NCBI GenBank assembly: GCA_012932295.1
Contig: JAAONU010000009.1
Coordinates: 4,762,203-4,826,202 of the forward strand
Reading direction: 5' to 3'
Origin: Cyclina sinensis
Taxonomy: Eukaryota > Mollusca > Bivalvia > Venerida > Veneridae
Length of the DNA stretch: 64,000 bases
In this document: in pieces, positions 44,401-55,300 of the stretch
Position numbering within the stretch: the first letter of the stretch is position 1
Layout of the letters: every line of letters begins with the position of its first letter
Notes under the pieces: model-generated
Told to the model about the DNA's origin: nothing
Seen by the model: the letters and a program-made list of their open reading frames with translations, nothing else
Database searches by the model: none
Made by a program: the position numbers and the translations under genes

Positions 44401-46492
44401 GTACTGAATAGTGAAATTTAGAACAAACAAGTTTCGCTATCAAGATATTAATTTTAAGCATAGTTTTTAATCGTAAGAATACCTTAATTTTACTTCATTA
44501 ATACGAGTCTTTTTATAAATTGCATATTCGAAAACGAATTAAGTTACATTACACTTTGATAGACATATCTGCTTACCGCTTTTTTCTTTTCTGTTCCTTT
44601 GTCAGTTTTTTGTTGCTTACTACGCCGTGTTCCCCATCCACCGTCATCTTCGTCACTGATCTCATCTTTGTCTGATATCGTTACTTTATAGTCCTGAAAC
44701 GTGTGTATCATATTTTTGTCTTCTTTTTTTAATAGATAAAGCACGCTTATGAGTTCATTTTCTGGCAGATCTCGATTAATTTGAAGGCTACTTAAGAAAA
44801 AAATTGCTTTTTTCGCCATCTTGAAATCCTACCACACCCAGTAAAGAATTAAACTGACGATCAAGATTAATTACAGAACTAACCATTTAAAGTTAAAAAG
44901 GGTTAATGCCAGAAGGTGTTCCGATGAAGTAATCAAACAGTAAGGAAATTATTTTACTTTTTTCGTTCAAATCATTTAATTAATGCTGAGTTATTTTCGA
45001 GGCTACTTTTGATCCGACCTTGGCAAATTGTTTCAATCGAAATTTTTACTGAATAAAGGCACATTCATTGTACACACGTTTAGGAATATAGCATAAAAGT
45101 CAAATATTTTATGATCAAGAAAAGTGAATGAAATCTCTATTAAAAATGTTATGATTCACATTTATGAAGCCGCATTTCAGCATTAAAGAGGCTGTACTCC
45201 AGATTTGACATAAAAAAAAAATTTCATAAATTATATATTTAGATGCCGTGAGATTATAACAACATAATATTTTATTTCAAAACTGATTATAAAAGTCAAA
45301 ATAGAATAAAAAAATTTTTTTCGCTCCAGCCTGATTTGAACTCTGGACCCTCATGTTAACAAAATATTTCCAACGCTTTTACTGTCACCACCATCGCCGC
45401 ATGTTATATTACAGATATTTACTTTATACGATATAGTTATACCGTCGCGTTACAATATAGCACTTTGAATCGGAAAAAATCAATTTATAATGTAATTATT
45501 TGACTTATTTTTTGTCAGTAAGTTATTTTTTAAGCATTAGTCATAAATATTACAAGAAATTTATAATACGAGAAAACTTTTTTTTTTTTGTTATCTGGAG
45601 CACAGCCCCTTTAACTTGAAAACATTATGAATTAATAATGAATAAACTAAGGTGTGATATTGTTGCTACCGTTCTATCGGTGGATATATCTGGCAATGGC
45701 GTCATTGTCTTGTCGCGTCCTTCCGGTGGAGCGCGTGCTGTTTGTGTAGTGGCCGGTGATTGGAGATCGGAATCCGGTTGTTTGCTGGGAGATTGATTGA
45801 TTTCTGGTGCACTGTTACCTGAATTAGAATTTCAACCTTTAAAATTCAGCCCACTTGTAATTTATTTCAGTACTGAAACAGCTCTGAAACTAAAGATTTA
45901 CAGTCCCAATCGCCTCCAACGTTGACTAACCTGACGTGGCAGATAATTTACATTTTTGTATATTTTCTTCATTTATTTCTCATAGTTCACATTTATATAA
46001 ACAATTTAGAAAATCATAAGCTTTCCGTTTTCTTCATTTGCTGTTCTCATTTTCTTTTCTTTTTTTTCTTTTTTTTTTTTTTGGTGGCCTTCACTAGTGT
46101 TAAATTTGGCAAAAACTAGCTCCAGGCAGTTCCTTGTTTTTGGTCGTGCGTAATTAAAAAACTTAAATATTTTAAGAACAGCGAATCATTACTCGTGTAA
46201 ATCCATGATATGGATGCTTAATGTCTGAAATATAAAACAAATATAATGTACCAGGCGCTGTGCTCTTTCCCGGGGTTCCGTCATTGATTCGTCCATCCTG
46301 TTGCCCGGAGGTCGCTCTCACGGCGTCATTCCCGTTCGGGCTGTCATTACGTGGGCTACTTACCTCATCCCAACGTCTGCCCTTACTCGACCCTGGTTTG
46401 ACACCTGTCTTTCTTTCAGTGAAATCATTCTCTATGTTCGAAGCCCCGGATGCAACTTCGCGTGCAGTTAGAGGCTCTTCTGTTGACGTCAT
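28768..46492 (-). CDS. Gene A: HEPN-nSTAND3-ankyrin NTPase, complete
   Basis: Minus-strand exons in reading order: 46492-46252, 45818-45670, 44693-44577, 44237-44057, 43427-43270, 42960-42770, 41200-40936, 40569-40419, 39101-39060, 36306-36193, 35780-35575, 34962-34815, 34237-34043, 33777-33665, 33177-32949, 32820-32705, 32468-32316, 31502-31415, 31105-30912, 30542-30380, 29477-28768. They sum to 3924 bases, exactly 1308 codons with the stop, and all borders are AG/GT. Domains: low-complexity N-terminus (1-282), DZIP3-like HEPN (283-434), helical linker (435-498), nSTAND3 NTPase (P-loop near 536), winged-helix-like region (about 655-870), ankyrin repeats (about 925-1200), conserved C-terminal domain. 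STAND ATPases act as ligand-gated switches in immunity and cell death, so an intracellular sensor role is inferred. HEPN motif is RNxxIN, lacking the catalytic His. Confidence 0.9.
30380..31502 (-). CDS. Gene A exons 18-20: divergent ankyrin repeats
   Basis: Exons 31502-31415, 31105-30912 and 30542-30380. They carry weaker ankyrin-like units (LESSLCMAVKRGSYDIYKAL; EIVTLLLQDNVAVNS; TTPLCEAVKSG) leading into the last exon. Lengths 88, 194 and 163; gene B has 94, 194 and 163 with the same phases. Confidence 0.88.
30682..30756. repeat. Tetranucleotide microsatellite
   Basis: (GGCT)n passing into (GACT)n and (GACC)n in the gene A intron between exons 20 and 19. Confidence 0.85.
32316..32820 (-). 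CDS. Gene A exons 16-17, split by an intron absent from gene B
   Basis: Exon 32820-32705 reads CTLPFLMDFVGTDENFEEH to ENFLVLAK and exon 32468-32316 continues VFEHYNSKGEVKRISQHRAM. Gene B has both parts in one exon of 269 bp (51850-51582), exactly 116+153. The 236-bp intron at 32469-32704 has normal borders and phase 0. Confidence 0.9.
32949..34237 (-). CDS. Gene A exons 13-15: STAND distal and winged-helix-like region
   Basis: Exons 34237-34043, 33777-33665 and 33177-32949. Signature GFPECCALFVSK then GSQFFERPI, a YGYLALVVLMFQKDG helix, and YTFAHESLMEAVMASFGERH. The GFP-x-CC and F-x-HES motifs recur in animal nSTAND3 proteins just after the NTPase core; in STAND proteins this segment couples nucleotide state to the repeats. 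Confidence 0.88.
34815..34962 (-). CDS. Gene A exon 12: sensor-1 strand
   Basis: Reads IYENSMDTNERTGVRVIITV then RQNILDQCYAKLKEYKLF. The VIITVRQ strand with Arg is the sensor strand of STAND NTPases. DKIVDCSSD ends the exon in phase 1. Confidence 0.9.
35575..35780 (-). CDS. Gene A exon 11: Walker A and Walker B
   Basis: The Gly encoded across the exon border plus NIGDGKTTTAIALM forms Walker A (GNIGDGKTT). AILLDDIFGSGS is Walker B with the double Asp of STAND ATPases. ATP binding is therefore predicted to be intact. Confidence 0.95.
36193..36306 (-). CDS. Gene A exon 10: NTPase N-terminal helices
   Basis: Reads MTTRFLETHRDPKVFVRTKI and FQKAQEKLIKNGFVILKG, the strand leading into the P-loop. 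Phase 1-1, 114 bp, same as gene B. Confidence 0.9.
36440..38525. repeat. Degenerate ~35-45 bp repeat (GCACGAAAAACACGGACATC)
   Basis: Dozens of diverged copies of a unit like TTGCACGAAAAACACGGACA-TCTTATTAATTACATT, spaced irregularly, filling most of gene A intron 9. Interrupted at about 37100-37920 by other DNA including a hairpin. No coding frame. Confidence 0.8.
37721..37878. mobile_element. Perfect-looking hairpin / MITE remnant
   Basis: GGAAGATGGGAATTTATTTC reads inward to CCACTCG and then back out as its near reverse complement, ending GAAATAAATTCTCATCTTCC; the axis is near 37800. Arms of about 70 bp with a ~5-base loop. It interrupts the surrounding minisatellite, so it is probably an inserted miniature element. 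Confidence 0.7.
39060..39101 (-). CDS. Gene A exon 9: 14-residue linker
   Basis: APAKQSGESLKERK, 42 bp, phase 1-1. The equivalent gene B exon (59149-59108) is also 42 bp, which supports this very short exon. Confidence 0.8.
39290..39990. repeat. GACCTTGACC-type dispersed repeat
   Basis: Several diverged blocks with TGACCTTGACC, ACCTACTGACC and CCAAATCTGAAGACTGTAGAC. It is the opposite-strand relative of the repeat at 12640-13885. A 94-codon frame at 39786-40070 lies in it and is not considered a gene. Confidence 0.7.
40419..40569 (-). CDS. Gene A exon 8: helical linker
   Basis: IAMRICGERQGEEMVKIIEE and ERDQYLGVLNQWADE, predicted helical, between HEPN and NTPase. Aligns with gene B RLTGKKKADTMFEMIMEI and ERDENLDILRKWADE. 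Confidence 0.88.
40936..42960 (-). CDS. Gene A exons 6-7: DZIP3-like HEPN domain
   Basis: Exons 42960-42770 and 41200-40936. First half: LAKCETNYIRLAKMVARVG, then QQPPRKLYQFLAANKRRL; second half: DAALVFWFLRFICHLKRP, DFIWKRKPLSDDLSETADIA and RIRDFRNFLINLSLQ. The D-x-S-x-x-A-D-I-x-RIR-x-x-RN pattern marks the DZIP3/hRUL138-like HEPN family. Typical members continue RNxxxxH; here Asn (codon 40998-40996) stands at that His, so RNase activity is not expected. Gene B has the same change. Confidence 0.9.
41290..42205. repeat. 48-bp minisatellite, about 19 copies
   Basis: Unit ATCAACATGTTTCTAAAAGA-CATTCCATCTTTGATCAATC-AATAAATC in head-to-tail array, in the intron between the two HEPN exons of gene A. 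Variant units (CATTTTTGGTC; TTTTTAAAGG) alternate with the main form in a partly periodic order, suggesting higher-order amplification. Confidence 0.95.
43270..44693 (-). CDS. Gene A exons 3-5: charged low-complexity region
   Basis: Exons 44693-44577 (DYKVTISDKDEISDEDDGG), 44237-44057 (TSRPQRAILQGTSRSTDK) and 43427-43270 (AHHSGKLPALSGRKN to AKKSKPK). Acidic then basic, likely disordered. Supported by splice phases and by total length divisible by three, less by similarity. Confidence 0.72.
43575..43795. repeat. ~63-bp tandem repeat, about 3.5 copies
   Basis: Unit ATGCAAGGAGGAAAAAGAAT followed by ATGACATGACACGAC and GGCACCATGGCA, in the gene A intron before exon 5. Confidence 0.75.
45183..45614. 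mobile_element. TTAA-flanked MITE with tRNA-like core
   Basis: Left TTAA-AGAGGCTGTACTCCAGAT and right TCTGGAGCACAGCCCCT-TTAA form matching inverted ends with a TTAA duplication, as left by piggyBac-type transposases. Length 432 bp, no transposase. The minus strand at 45330-45408 has a tRNA-like B box (GAGTTCAAATC), suggesting a SINE piece inside. Sits in gene A intron 2, only 56 bases from exon 2. Confidence 0.75.
45670..46492 (-). CDS. Gene A exons 1-2: start and disordered N-terminus
   Basis: Exon 46492-46252 begins MTSTEEPLTAREVASGASN; exon 45818-45670 reads NSAPEINQSPSKQPDSDLQ to PLPDISTDRT. Rich in Ser, Pro, Thr, Asp; no death-fold, TIR or CARD-like domain is visible. The ATG at 46492 is the first in frame. 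The gene B start lies outside the window, so the start cannot be checked by comparison. Confidence 0.7.
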
Positions 46493-48188
46493 TCTTTAAA
46501 CGACGCAAGCTTTAATATATCCATTTTATCAAATTCACATAAAAATTTAAGACATTGCCTACTAGCATGGAGTTTTCATATTCTTTTAAATTCCATTAAA
46601 AATCCGTTATTTACGCGATTATTTTTTTCATTTATCCCGAATTACTGAAACAAGAATTAACAACTTCACCGAAAAATAATCTTCACTCAAGATGAATTGG
46701 ATATATTCAAAACAACTCCTAAACTTCAAATAAATGAAAAGTAAACTCTGTGACTTCTCCAAAACACACTTTGTCTTGTTTGAAAACAATAGAGACGTTT
46801 TGCTTCACTAGTTTAATAAACTGGCTTTTGTCTTGATGTCTTGAACGTTCTGACTTTGCTCTTTTTATATTATTTTTAAACACAGTGAAATTTATTGATC
46901 GAAGTTAATCATTGTTCTTATTTCATTTTCGATAATATGCATAATTTAAGAGACGTTGTGATTTTGATTTTTATTATAATTACTTATATTACTTTTATTG
47001 TCATTTTTATTAAAACGGTCATTTTTATCGTAACTCATTATCATGTACATTGTAATGCTATGGTAATATATTCCATTATTATTATCATCATCATTACCAT
47101 CATCACCACCATCATCATCATTATTATCATCATCATCAATATTATTATTAGTAGTAGTATTATTATTATTTTACAAGAAACCTTGAAAAGATGATAGAAG
47201 TTGTCTGTGAGAAACTTATTTTAATCAATTTTCTGTTGAAATATACTTATTTAAAAAGTCTGTCTTTACATATATTATGGTCGTACTTTAGGTATGAAAC
47301 CACCAATTCAGTCTTTCAGAGCTCCTAAAAATAGTATCAGTTTTCTTGGCATTTTGTCCTATTCTGTGTAATTCATTTTGCTGGAATCATTTTGCATGAC
47401 TATTTCTGACAGCATGGTATAAATTCCATGCTGAAATATATCCAGAATAAAATTCATAGTTGAAATTTTCTTCAAATAACCCAATCTGAAAGAATGACTC
47501 AGTTTTTTGTTGGCTTTTTTTTTTTTTTTTATTTATGAGTAAGTGCTCGTGAACAGAATTCCTTTCTTGTTTGTAACCAATTTTTCTTTTTCTTCAAGAG
47601 TACAGATCTAAAACAATATGTTTGTTCAAGCCATTTGAAATGGGTCTTGCTATGTTTTACAACTATGTACACTTGATGAATTCTATATACAAATTAGTAG
47701 GAAATTTGTTTGATGTTTTTTTTTCTTAATTGACTTCGAAGGATAAAATTCGCATACGTATTACCCAAAGGAATTTTCGTGATTTTTATACGAGTTGTTT
47801 TAAATACAACTCATTTTGGTGTATCAAATAAGATGCGTTTCGCTAAATTTTCTTTAAAAGCCAAGCGATTCTGAGGTACTGAATGTTATGTTAATATATA
47901 AAATATATAAATCCATGGTCTTGTGATTGAACAATCCAGCTTTAGAACGGGAGGTCAAAGGTTCGATTCATATTATGGTATTGTTCTGGTATGGCGCCGC
48001 CAGCAAGTTAAAGATTTATGCGGCACGAACGAAAATAGTAAGAATTGATATTTTTCAAATAAATCATACAGATGCACATACAAAATAAATATTTATTTCA
48101 ACAAAATTGTGTAACAGTTGTAAAAATTCCAGGAAAAACAACTAAAACAATTTAAGAAATATAAGTGACAGGATCGAGTGAACACTGG
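46493..48188. other. Intergenic region between genes A and B
   Basis: Should contain the gene A promoter on the minus strand, but no convincing core motif was identified. An ATT/ATC trinucleotide microsatellite lies at 47078-47176. A tRNA-like B-box (AGGTTCGATTC) near 47957 suggests a SINE piece. Otherwise AT-rich. Confidence 0.5.
47078..47176. repeat. ATT/ATC trinucleotide microsatellite
   Basis: Interrupted (ATT)n/(ATC)n run with one AGT patch. Open frames through it are poly-Ile and not genes. Confidence 0.9.
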
Positions 48189-48321
48189 TTAAACGTCCAA
48201 TTCATCGAAAAAGGTCAAATCGGGATAGGTTACATAGGAGATGGAACTGCGATCTTTTAATTTGCAGTAAAATGCCCTCATCCATACGTCACCGTGAGAC
48301 TGGCTCTCGAAAAAAAAACAC
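48189..48321 (-). pseudogene. Orphan exon-like segment
   Basis: After an acceptor (TACAATACAG) it reads in phase 2: CFFFESQSHGDVWMRAFYC, KLKDRSSISYVTYPDLTF, FDELDV, stop. The composition is protein-like and differs from surrounding AT-rich frames. It lies downstream of the gene B stop and upstream of gene A; gene A has no equivalent. It may be an alternative last exon of gene B, a remnant of a deleted paralogue, or chance. Confidence 0.35.
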
Positions 48322-48517
48322 CTGTATTGTAAAAAAATAATTCTACAAGGAATCAAGTTGGAAAGAACATAAGTTTTGGCAAATTTCAAAGCCAGCCAGA
48401 TCAAAATAAGTCATCTTGACAGAAGAAAATGGTTTTATGTTTTGCTTAAATGCGTGTTAGATTAATTTTCAATATGAATGGGTTGAGAAATATTTTCTTT
48501 GCAATTTTGCAAAGTGA

Positions 48518-48523
48518 TTTATT
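48518..48523 (-). terminator. Candidate polyadenylation signal for gene B
   Basis: AATAAA on the minus strand about 170 bases after the gene B stop. Confidence 0.4.
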
Positions 48524-48692
48524 TCTTTATACCAGTGGAAATATTTCTCTGTGGATCTTCATAAACAGAACAATATATCTTTATCAACTTTATCATTTGT
48601 TGTAAAGCAGTCTCAGTCTAATTTTTCTGCAAACGCAATATGATTTTATAATTTTGTTAAACACCTTTTTTTACACATGCTTATTATTATTT

Positions 48693-49396
48693 CTACGACT
48701 TTGCATGGCGCAATTTTAGTCTATCTTCATACCGCGAAACAAAATATGTCACTTTTTCATAGTCGTCCTTATTTCCCGACTCAATGAACCACTTTCCTCT
48801 CGGTATCTGAAAACATGTTCTATCCGAATCAAGGTCAACAAATCTGTGCAAACATTTTTCATTTTCGTCCAATTCTTCAGTTTTCACAACATTAAACCTC
48901 GTATGAACAAATGTTCTGTGACTAATCTTATGCGTTTCAGACTGAAGTATCGCTCGGACAAGTATTTTGGTAACACCAAGATGGCCGCATTTCATCGCAA
49001 AATCTAACGCCGTCCAACCATACTTGTTTCTAGCGATCAAAATTGGCTGGATATCGTCTGGAAACACAAGAATGATTGCCCTCATGGCTGCCGTGCGTCC
49101 ATTTGCGGCACAAATGTGTAGAAAGTTATTTTCCTGCTCGTCAACAGTTAACGGATCTACTCTTTTCTCCAGAAACATTTGAAGTATTTCGTCTCTTCCC
49201 CACCCAGCTGCCACAAGGAAGGGAGACAAGCCTGTCGTATCTTTTGTGTTGACGTCTGCACCCTTTTGAAGAAGTAACTTCGCTGTTTCCACCCGGTTCC
49301 AGTCACAAGCGTGATGTAATGGCGATTGGTCATTGAGATCGCGATCAAACACGCTCGCGCCACTCTGTAACAACAGTGACACTGTCTTAGCATTAC
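48693..49396 (-). CDS. Gene B last exon: ankyrin repeats and C-terminal domain
   Basis: Ankyrin hallmarks SPLHHACDWNR, SPFLVAAGWGR, NFLHICAANGR and TALDFAMKCGH, then HRTFVHTRFNVVK and CFQIPRGKWFIESGNKDDYE. The acceptor (ATGCAG, phase 1) is placed by matching gene A; the longer open frame upstream to 49532 is intron. Confidence 0.95.
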
Positions 49397-52300
49397 CTGC
49401 ATAAAGAAAGAATAAAATGTCTCTTGCAAATGAAGCTGTGACATGTTGTGATGCAAATGTTTGTATATCTATTCCTGCTTCGTTGAACGAAGGCAAACTT
49501 TCTTTGACTTTAATTCTAAATAAATACCACATATTTTGTCACATAAGACTTCACATTAAGAATTAGACCTCCAATAAAGAAACAATTTTATATCACGAAA
49601 GATGTGATCATGATGTCTCAAGTCGGACCGCAATGATAAGTATGAAGTCTCCAAGACATGATTTGATATTTCATCGAAAACACACTTGATTCGGATCGTC
49701 TGCCTCTTTAACAAAAGACAACATACCTCCTTTCACACCCTCACATAGTGCCGTTGTTCCACACCGTATAGAACTTACGGACGCGTCATGTTGTAACAAC
49801 AGTGAAACAATCTCTGTGCTCTCAGGTGTTGTGAGCCTCGAGGCTCGAACCAAGGCTATATCCTTCTGTTCGTTGCTCCACTGACGCTTCTGGAAAATTG
49901 AAATGGAGATATACGGGTAAAGAAAGATCGACTTAAGAAAATAAGGAAAGAAAGAATATTTTGAGCGAGGATAACCCGAAAAAACTGAAACGTTAGTCAA
50001 GCTTAAGTCGCCACAAATTGCTGCGTTTCTTCACAGTTTCATTCCTGTATCTTCTGAAGACAATGATATCCGAATATAACGTTTATACGAAATATATAGT
50101 AAGCATATTACGACCAACATGTATTTCTCTTATTCTGACATATTCTGACCAGTATTAGTTCTAGGGGGAGGGGTCATAAAAGTAACGTTGACGTTCAATT
50201 AATGAATTCAAACCCTACATCCCCATGTTAAACCTTTTCTCTCTTCTTAAAATTTATGACGCCGCTTTCAGCCTTATGGTGATATGCTCTTATGGTTGTA
50301 AGTTTGAATACTTTTTACAGCGTGGGTTGATATTACGATTATAGATCTTAAATCTAAAAAATGTTGCACTTTAGTGACGCGTTTAAAGTTTTTTTTACAC
50401 TTCAAGCAGTGAAATTAAACATATATCAAAATGACAAACGTTCATCCGAAGAATATGCAGCGATCTGACACAAAGCAAAAGAAATTACACTACTAAAACA
50501 TTTGAAAATGTTTGTCCGCTGACGAGAGATACTTAACTAGGACATTTTGCTGAACAAGTGCTGGGAACTCTCCCAAATGTTCCCAATCTAACAAAATGCT
50601 GTAACTCAAAAGACATGAAACCTACCCACAGAATGTCCGTGACAATATCAAGTGAGGTAAGGTACTCTTTATTCGTCAGCAGTTTATCTGGAATATCAAT
50701 CTTCGTGGCCACGAGAGCTGAGTATATCTCAAAATTTCCTCTTTTCACTGCAGCACAAAGTGATGACCTTAGCTCCGATAGACACCACTCGGGATTAAAT
50801 GGCTTTCTGACGTGAACACCTTAAATATATATAAAAATATATTTTCCCAACATTTTCTTTTTTCACTTTTTTCTAGCTTACGACTTGGCCAATGCTTCCT
50901 TAAAATCCTCACAAAATGTAATTTGAAAAGCTTCTCATAACACGTAATTCACGTAATCCATACATTATATATTTATAATGTAACTAACTTCTGTAACTGT
51001 TTTTACAAAGATTATATGAATATTTTCTATATGACAGTATACCTAGCCTCAGGACAGCAACTGCAAGGTCTACATTAGGCTTGTCCTGATCAACGGCGCC
51101 ATACAGGAAGCCAACAAGGCGATTTTCATCCGGGTCCTAAGCAAAGATACATTTAGTTAGTTATTACCGGTATTGTTTTGTTTTTGGTTTTTTTGTTGTT
51201 TTTTGTTGGGTTTTTTGCACCGGCGAACAGTTAGTAAGCAATGACCTTTCTGTCCTAAGTGGAACTTTATTAATATTCTACATGAACAAACAAAAATTGA
51301 TAAAATTGCATGTAATAAACACATTTCTCTTTAAACGGACACAGAAAATAAACTTTACTATGTGGTTGCAATACTAAGTGTTCTGCAGATAAAAAATTAA
51401 AGACTATTTCTAAAATTTTTAACAATTTTCAAACAAGAAAAATACGTATCATTTATAAATCCAAAGAGGACATCTAGAACGTTATTCTTATCTTCGAGGC
51501 TCGGTTATGTTATTTCATTATCTCACATTTGACAAGATACCGTTTGGCTGTCACATTTATGTGTTAATGTGTACATATTACCTTCATTGAGCTGTCTACA
51601 AACAGTAAAAAATCATCCTTCGTGACCTTCTTCTTCACATAACTGAGGAAATACTGCAAGAAAACTGAGTCCCTGAGCGCCCTGTGTTGTGCGATCTTCA
51701 CCACGTAGCCATAGCTCATGTAATGATCGAAAAGCTGTGTAAGAAGCCAAAAGTTCGGTTTCTTAATCCTCATCATGAACAGCTGGTCTCGTGGTACATC
51801 TGACGTTTCGTCTGTCACCACATAGTCCATGATAAATTGTAGTGAACATGCTATAAATAAAGTGAATCATACTCTACATCTTGGAAATTTTACTGATTAA
51901 GTCATGGACTGTGTTCAAGTTATGCACTTTGCGTCATAAAAATAAAAAGTTATGTCTACGTTTTAAGAAATTGCATATTTATTCTTGATTTCTTTCAGGT
52001 AATGGTTAAATTTTAAATAACTTAGATGCTGTTCTTAAGGAGGAAAACGTATGTCTCCCTCAACCTCCACCTCGGTCTACAGAATTAAAAACTGGGAATA
52101 TTCATAACTAGTTTGCCCCTGTCACATTTTCCTGGCTCCAGCTAATTGCCATTCTCCAGAGACTTGGGCACAGAAGTTGTTTGTTCAGGGGATATGGTTC
52201 AGCATTAGTACAAACTGAAAGCATTGTCTACATGACTTGTGATAGTAAAATACTGACCTACTGAATGGAAGTTGGCACTTTGAGCTTGAACTTTGAACCA

Positions 52301-55300
52301 GTGACTCTAAAAACAATAGACGTCATCTACAGGTTTTGACCAATCTGCCTAATGAAACTTAAGGAATCTGCGGCAAAGTATTCTGTAGTTACTGACCAAA
52401 AATATTTGTTCAGTTTAAGGTCATTGCGAGCTTGATATTTTTTTATAGCTAGTGACCCCAAAACTTATCGGTTTCATTCACTGCTCATGACCAATCTTCC
52501 CATTAAGTTTGAAGAACCTACACAGGTACACAGGTTATTGGTCTGAAAAGATGTTTTAATGTGGCTAGGACCTTGACCTTTGACCTAGTAACCTAAAAGC
52601 GAACCCAATTATTTACTGGTAATCATCAACCTTCCCATCAAGTTTTAGAGGCCCAGGCTCAAGCATTGACGGGAAACCCTTTTGCTTGTCAATGTCATTG
52701 TGACCTTGACCTTTGACCTGCTTTGCTCCATGAACAAAAGTGGTTATCAACTGGTCATGACCAACCTGACATTGAAGTTTGTGGAACCAAAGTCCACTTA
52801 CCAGTATTCACATAGTAGGAGTTGCACGGACAAAAGAAAATCATCAAAATTAATGAAATCTTACAACTCCTGCAAAAAATCTGTCAAGCGGAAAATTGTG
52901 ACAATATGCACAACTACACCAGGTACTTAACACTTCTGAAGGATTTCATTAAAATCCAATGAATGTAGGAGGAGTTGCACGGGGAACTTTGTGACATACG
53001 TCCATTAATCCAGACATCTATCCATCCAGCCAGCAGGCCAGCGCAAAATCAAAATGTCTCCAGAAGACATACACCAGGTACTTAACACTTCTGAAGGATT
53101 TCATTAAAATCCAATGAATATAGGAGGAGTTGCACGGGGAACTTTGTGACATACGTCCATTAATCGAGACATCTATCCATCCAGGCAGCATGCCAGCGCA
53201 AAATCAAAATGTCTCCAGAAGACATACACCAGGTACTTAACACTTCTGAAGGATTTCATTAAAATCCAATGAATGTAGGAGGAGTTGCACGGGGAACTTT
53301 GTGACATACGTCCATTAATCGAGACATCTATCCATCCAGCCAGCATGCCAGTGCAAAATCAAAATGTCTCCAGAAGACATAAGAATACACATTTTAATGG
53401 TTCTGCACATGTTTAATTTTCATTTTCAAAAATTAAATGTCTTTATTTGTGTTCCTAGAATGTTCCAATTCACTCTTTCAATTTTCTTGAGACTACATAC
53501 AAGTTAAACGCCGGGTTCTCTGTAGCAGTCTGAAAGCCGTCTGAGATAAAATTGTATGGAATAATTCCATGTATAACAAATTAACGGACCAGTGCTCTGC
53601 GTCTCATTACTAACAGAACCGGTTGATACTTACTTTCAAGCACATACTGAGGGTGCCGTTCTACAAAAGACGCCATCATGATTTCCATGACACTCTCGTG
53701 AACGAACGAGAAACACGCAATGTCTTCGTAATAATACACGTACGGCTTCAGAGATTTGGTAAGCGCCATGAGGCAGAAGGAAGCCAAATGTTCCGAAACG
53801 GGCACCTGACAGACGCCAGCGAGTTCTATCAACTTTTTCTTGAATGTTTCGTCTGTAAATTCCTGCGTGAAAAGTTTTTAAAATGTCGTTTAATTCAAGC
53901 AACTGTTTATCTGACTGAAGCTTCACTATCTTGATATCTATGCTAACAAATGAAGCAGGTTTTAAAAATCATTAACATATATGGCTGTGTTAAAGTTCAT
54001 GTAAACATTATATGTACATTTATGTAAATGAATATTCCTGAGGCAAATTGCCCTAGCTTTACACTTAAATCAAAAGAAACATAATGCTGGTATACTAAAA
54101 CCATTTCATAGACTCAAAAACTATATAAAAAAGTAACACTTAAGTTTGTAGACGCACTACGTGTGCCAAACTTTAAAAAAATCAATTGAACACAATTATT
54201 TCTTTTTGAAAATCTCGCTTCATGGTACCAAGGTGGCATGCCACGTGTGATATGATGTCATTTAGGCTATCGCGAGCAGCATTATTTTGAATCGATTCGG
54301 AGGAGAAAACTGCTGTGAGTATTTTATTTCTTCATCAATTTTAATGGTATATAGCGCATGCGAAGCGGAATACTATGTCCTACACATTGCTCCTGGTGAT
54401 TCTTTTGTCAGATGAACAGAATTTTATAACATTCGGGAAAACTGATGCGCTTTTTCGCGATAGCAAACGTATTATAACGAACTCTTTATTTCCCGAATGT
54501 TCAGAGAAACTGTACATCTGGCAAAAGAATCATTAGGGCCTGTATGTGGGGCACAAACTTCCATTTCGCATGCGCTATGCTCCCTGTATATTGATGAAGA
54601 AATGAAGTATTTACAGCAGTTTCTCCTCCGAATCGAGTCAAAATAAGCCTTAATGTCGTCAAATACCACGTGGTATGGCTACCCTGGGTACATTTAGACA
54701 GAATAGCCGAGTTCACATGGAGCTCTAGAGCAGGGTAAAATTCGACCCTGCAAGCGGGAAAGTCATTTGAATGGTACTGGAGGTTGAAGTAATTACACCT
54801 TCAGAAGAATATCACCGTTTTTCCAAGCTGCGCAAATTGACTCAGGTAAAAGGAGTTTTACATATTTCCAGGACCATGTCTTTCATCTATCAACTATGTT
54901 ATAGATGGAAGTAAGTATCTGTCAGAGAACAGTCTGCCCTTCTCTTGGGCTTTCACTTGGACCCGACCAGAGAGTATCCCTTAAATGCATCTTGTGTAGA
55001 TATGTTTCAGATAAACGCATACCTCTAGTTTTTTTACGAAGAGGACGGCTCCAGGTTGAAACATCATGACAACAAGTGTCAAATAACCGTACATATCTTT
55101 CTGGTACAGGTCGTCCAAACTGTATTGCAGTATCTCTGAAAAAAATTCCCTTTATGAAGGTTGGAGAGACTGGTAATGAATACATTATCTTAAGCCATTG
55201 TATCGCCACAGAAGTATATACAGTACGGTAAGTTATTCTATGTAATCCTCTTGAAAACAGCATTTCCTTACTGCAAACATCATTAATTTTGACACTGCAA

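Noticed and set aside
46895..47194. 99-codon Ile-rich frame
   Set aside because: Reading of an ATT/ATC microsatellite.
49157..49456. 99-codon minus frame overlapping gene B last exon
   Set aside because: Wrong frame relative to the clear ankyrin repeats in the same DNA.
49397..49532. N-terminal extension of the gene B ankyrin exon (to MWYLFRIKVKES)
   Set aside because: A phase-1 acceptor at 49397/49398 matches gene A exactly and the upstream part has no counterpart; treated as intron.
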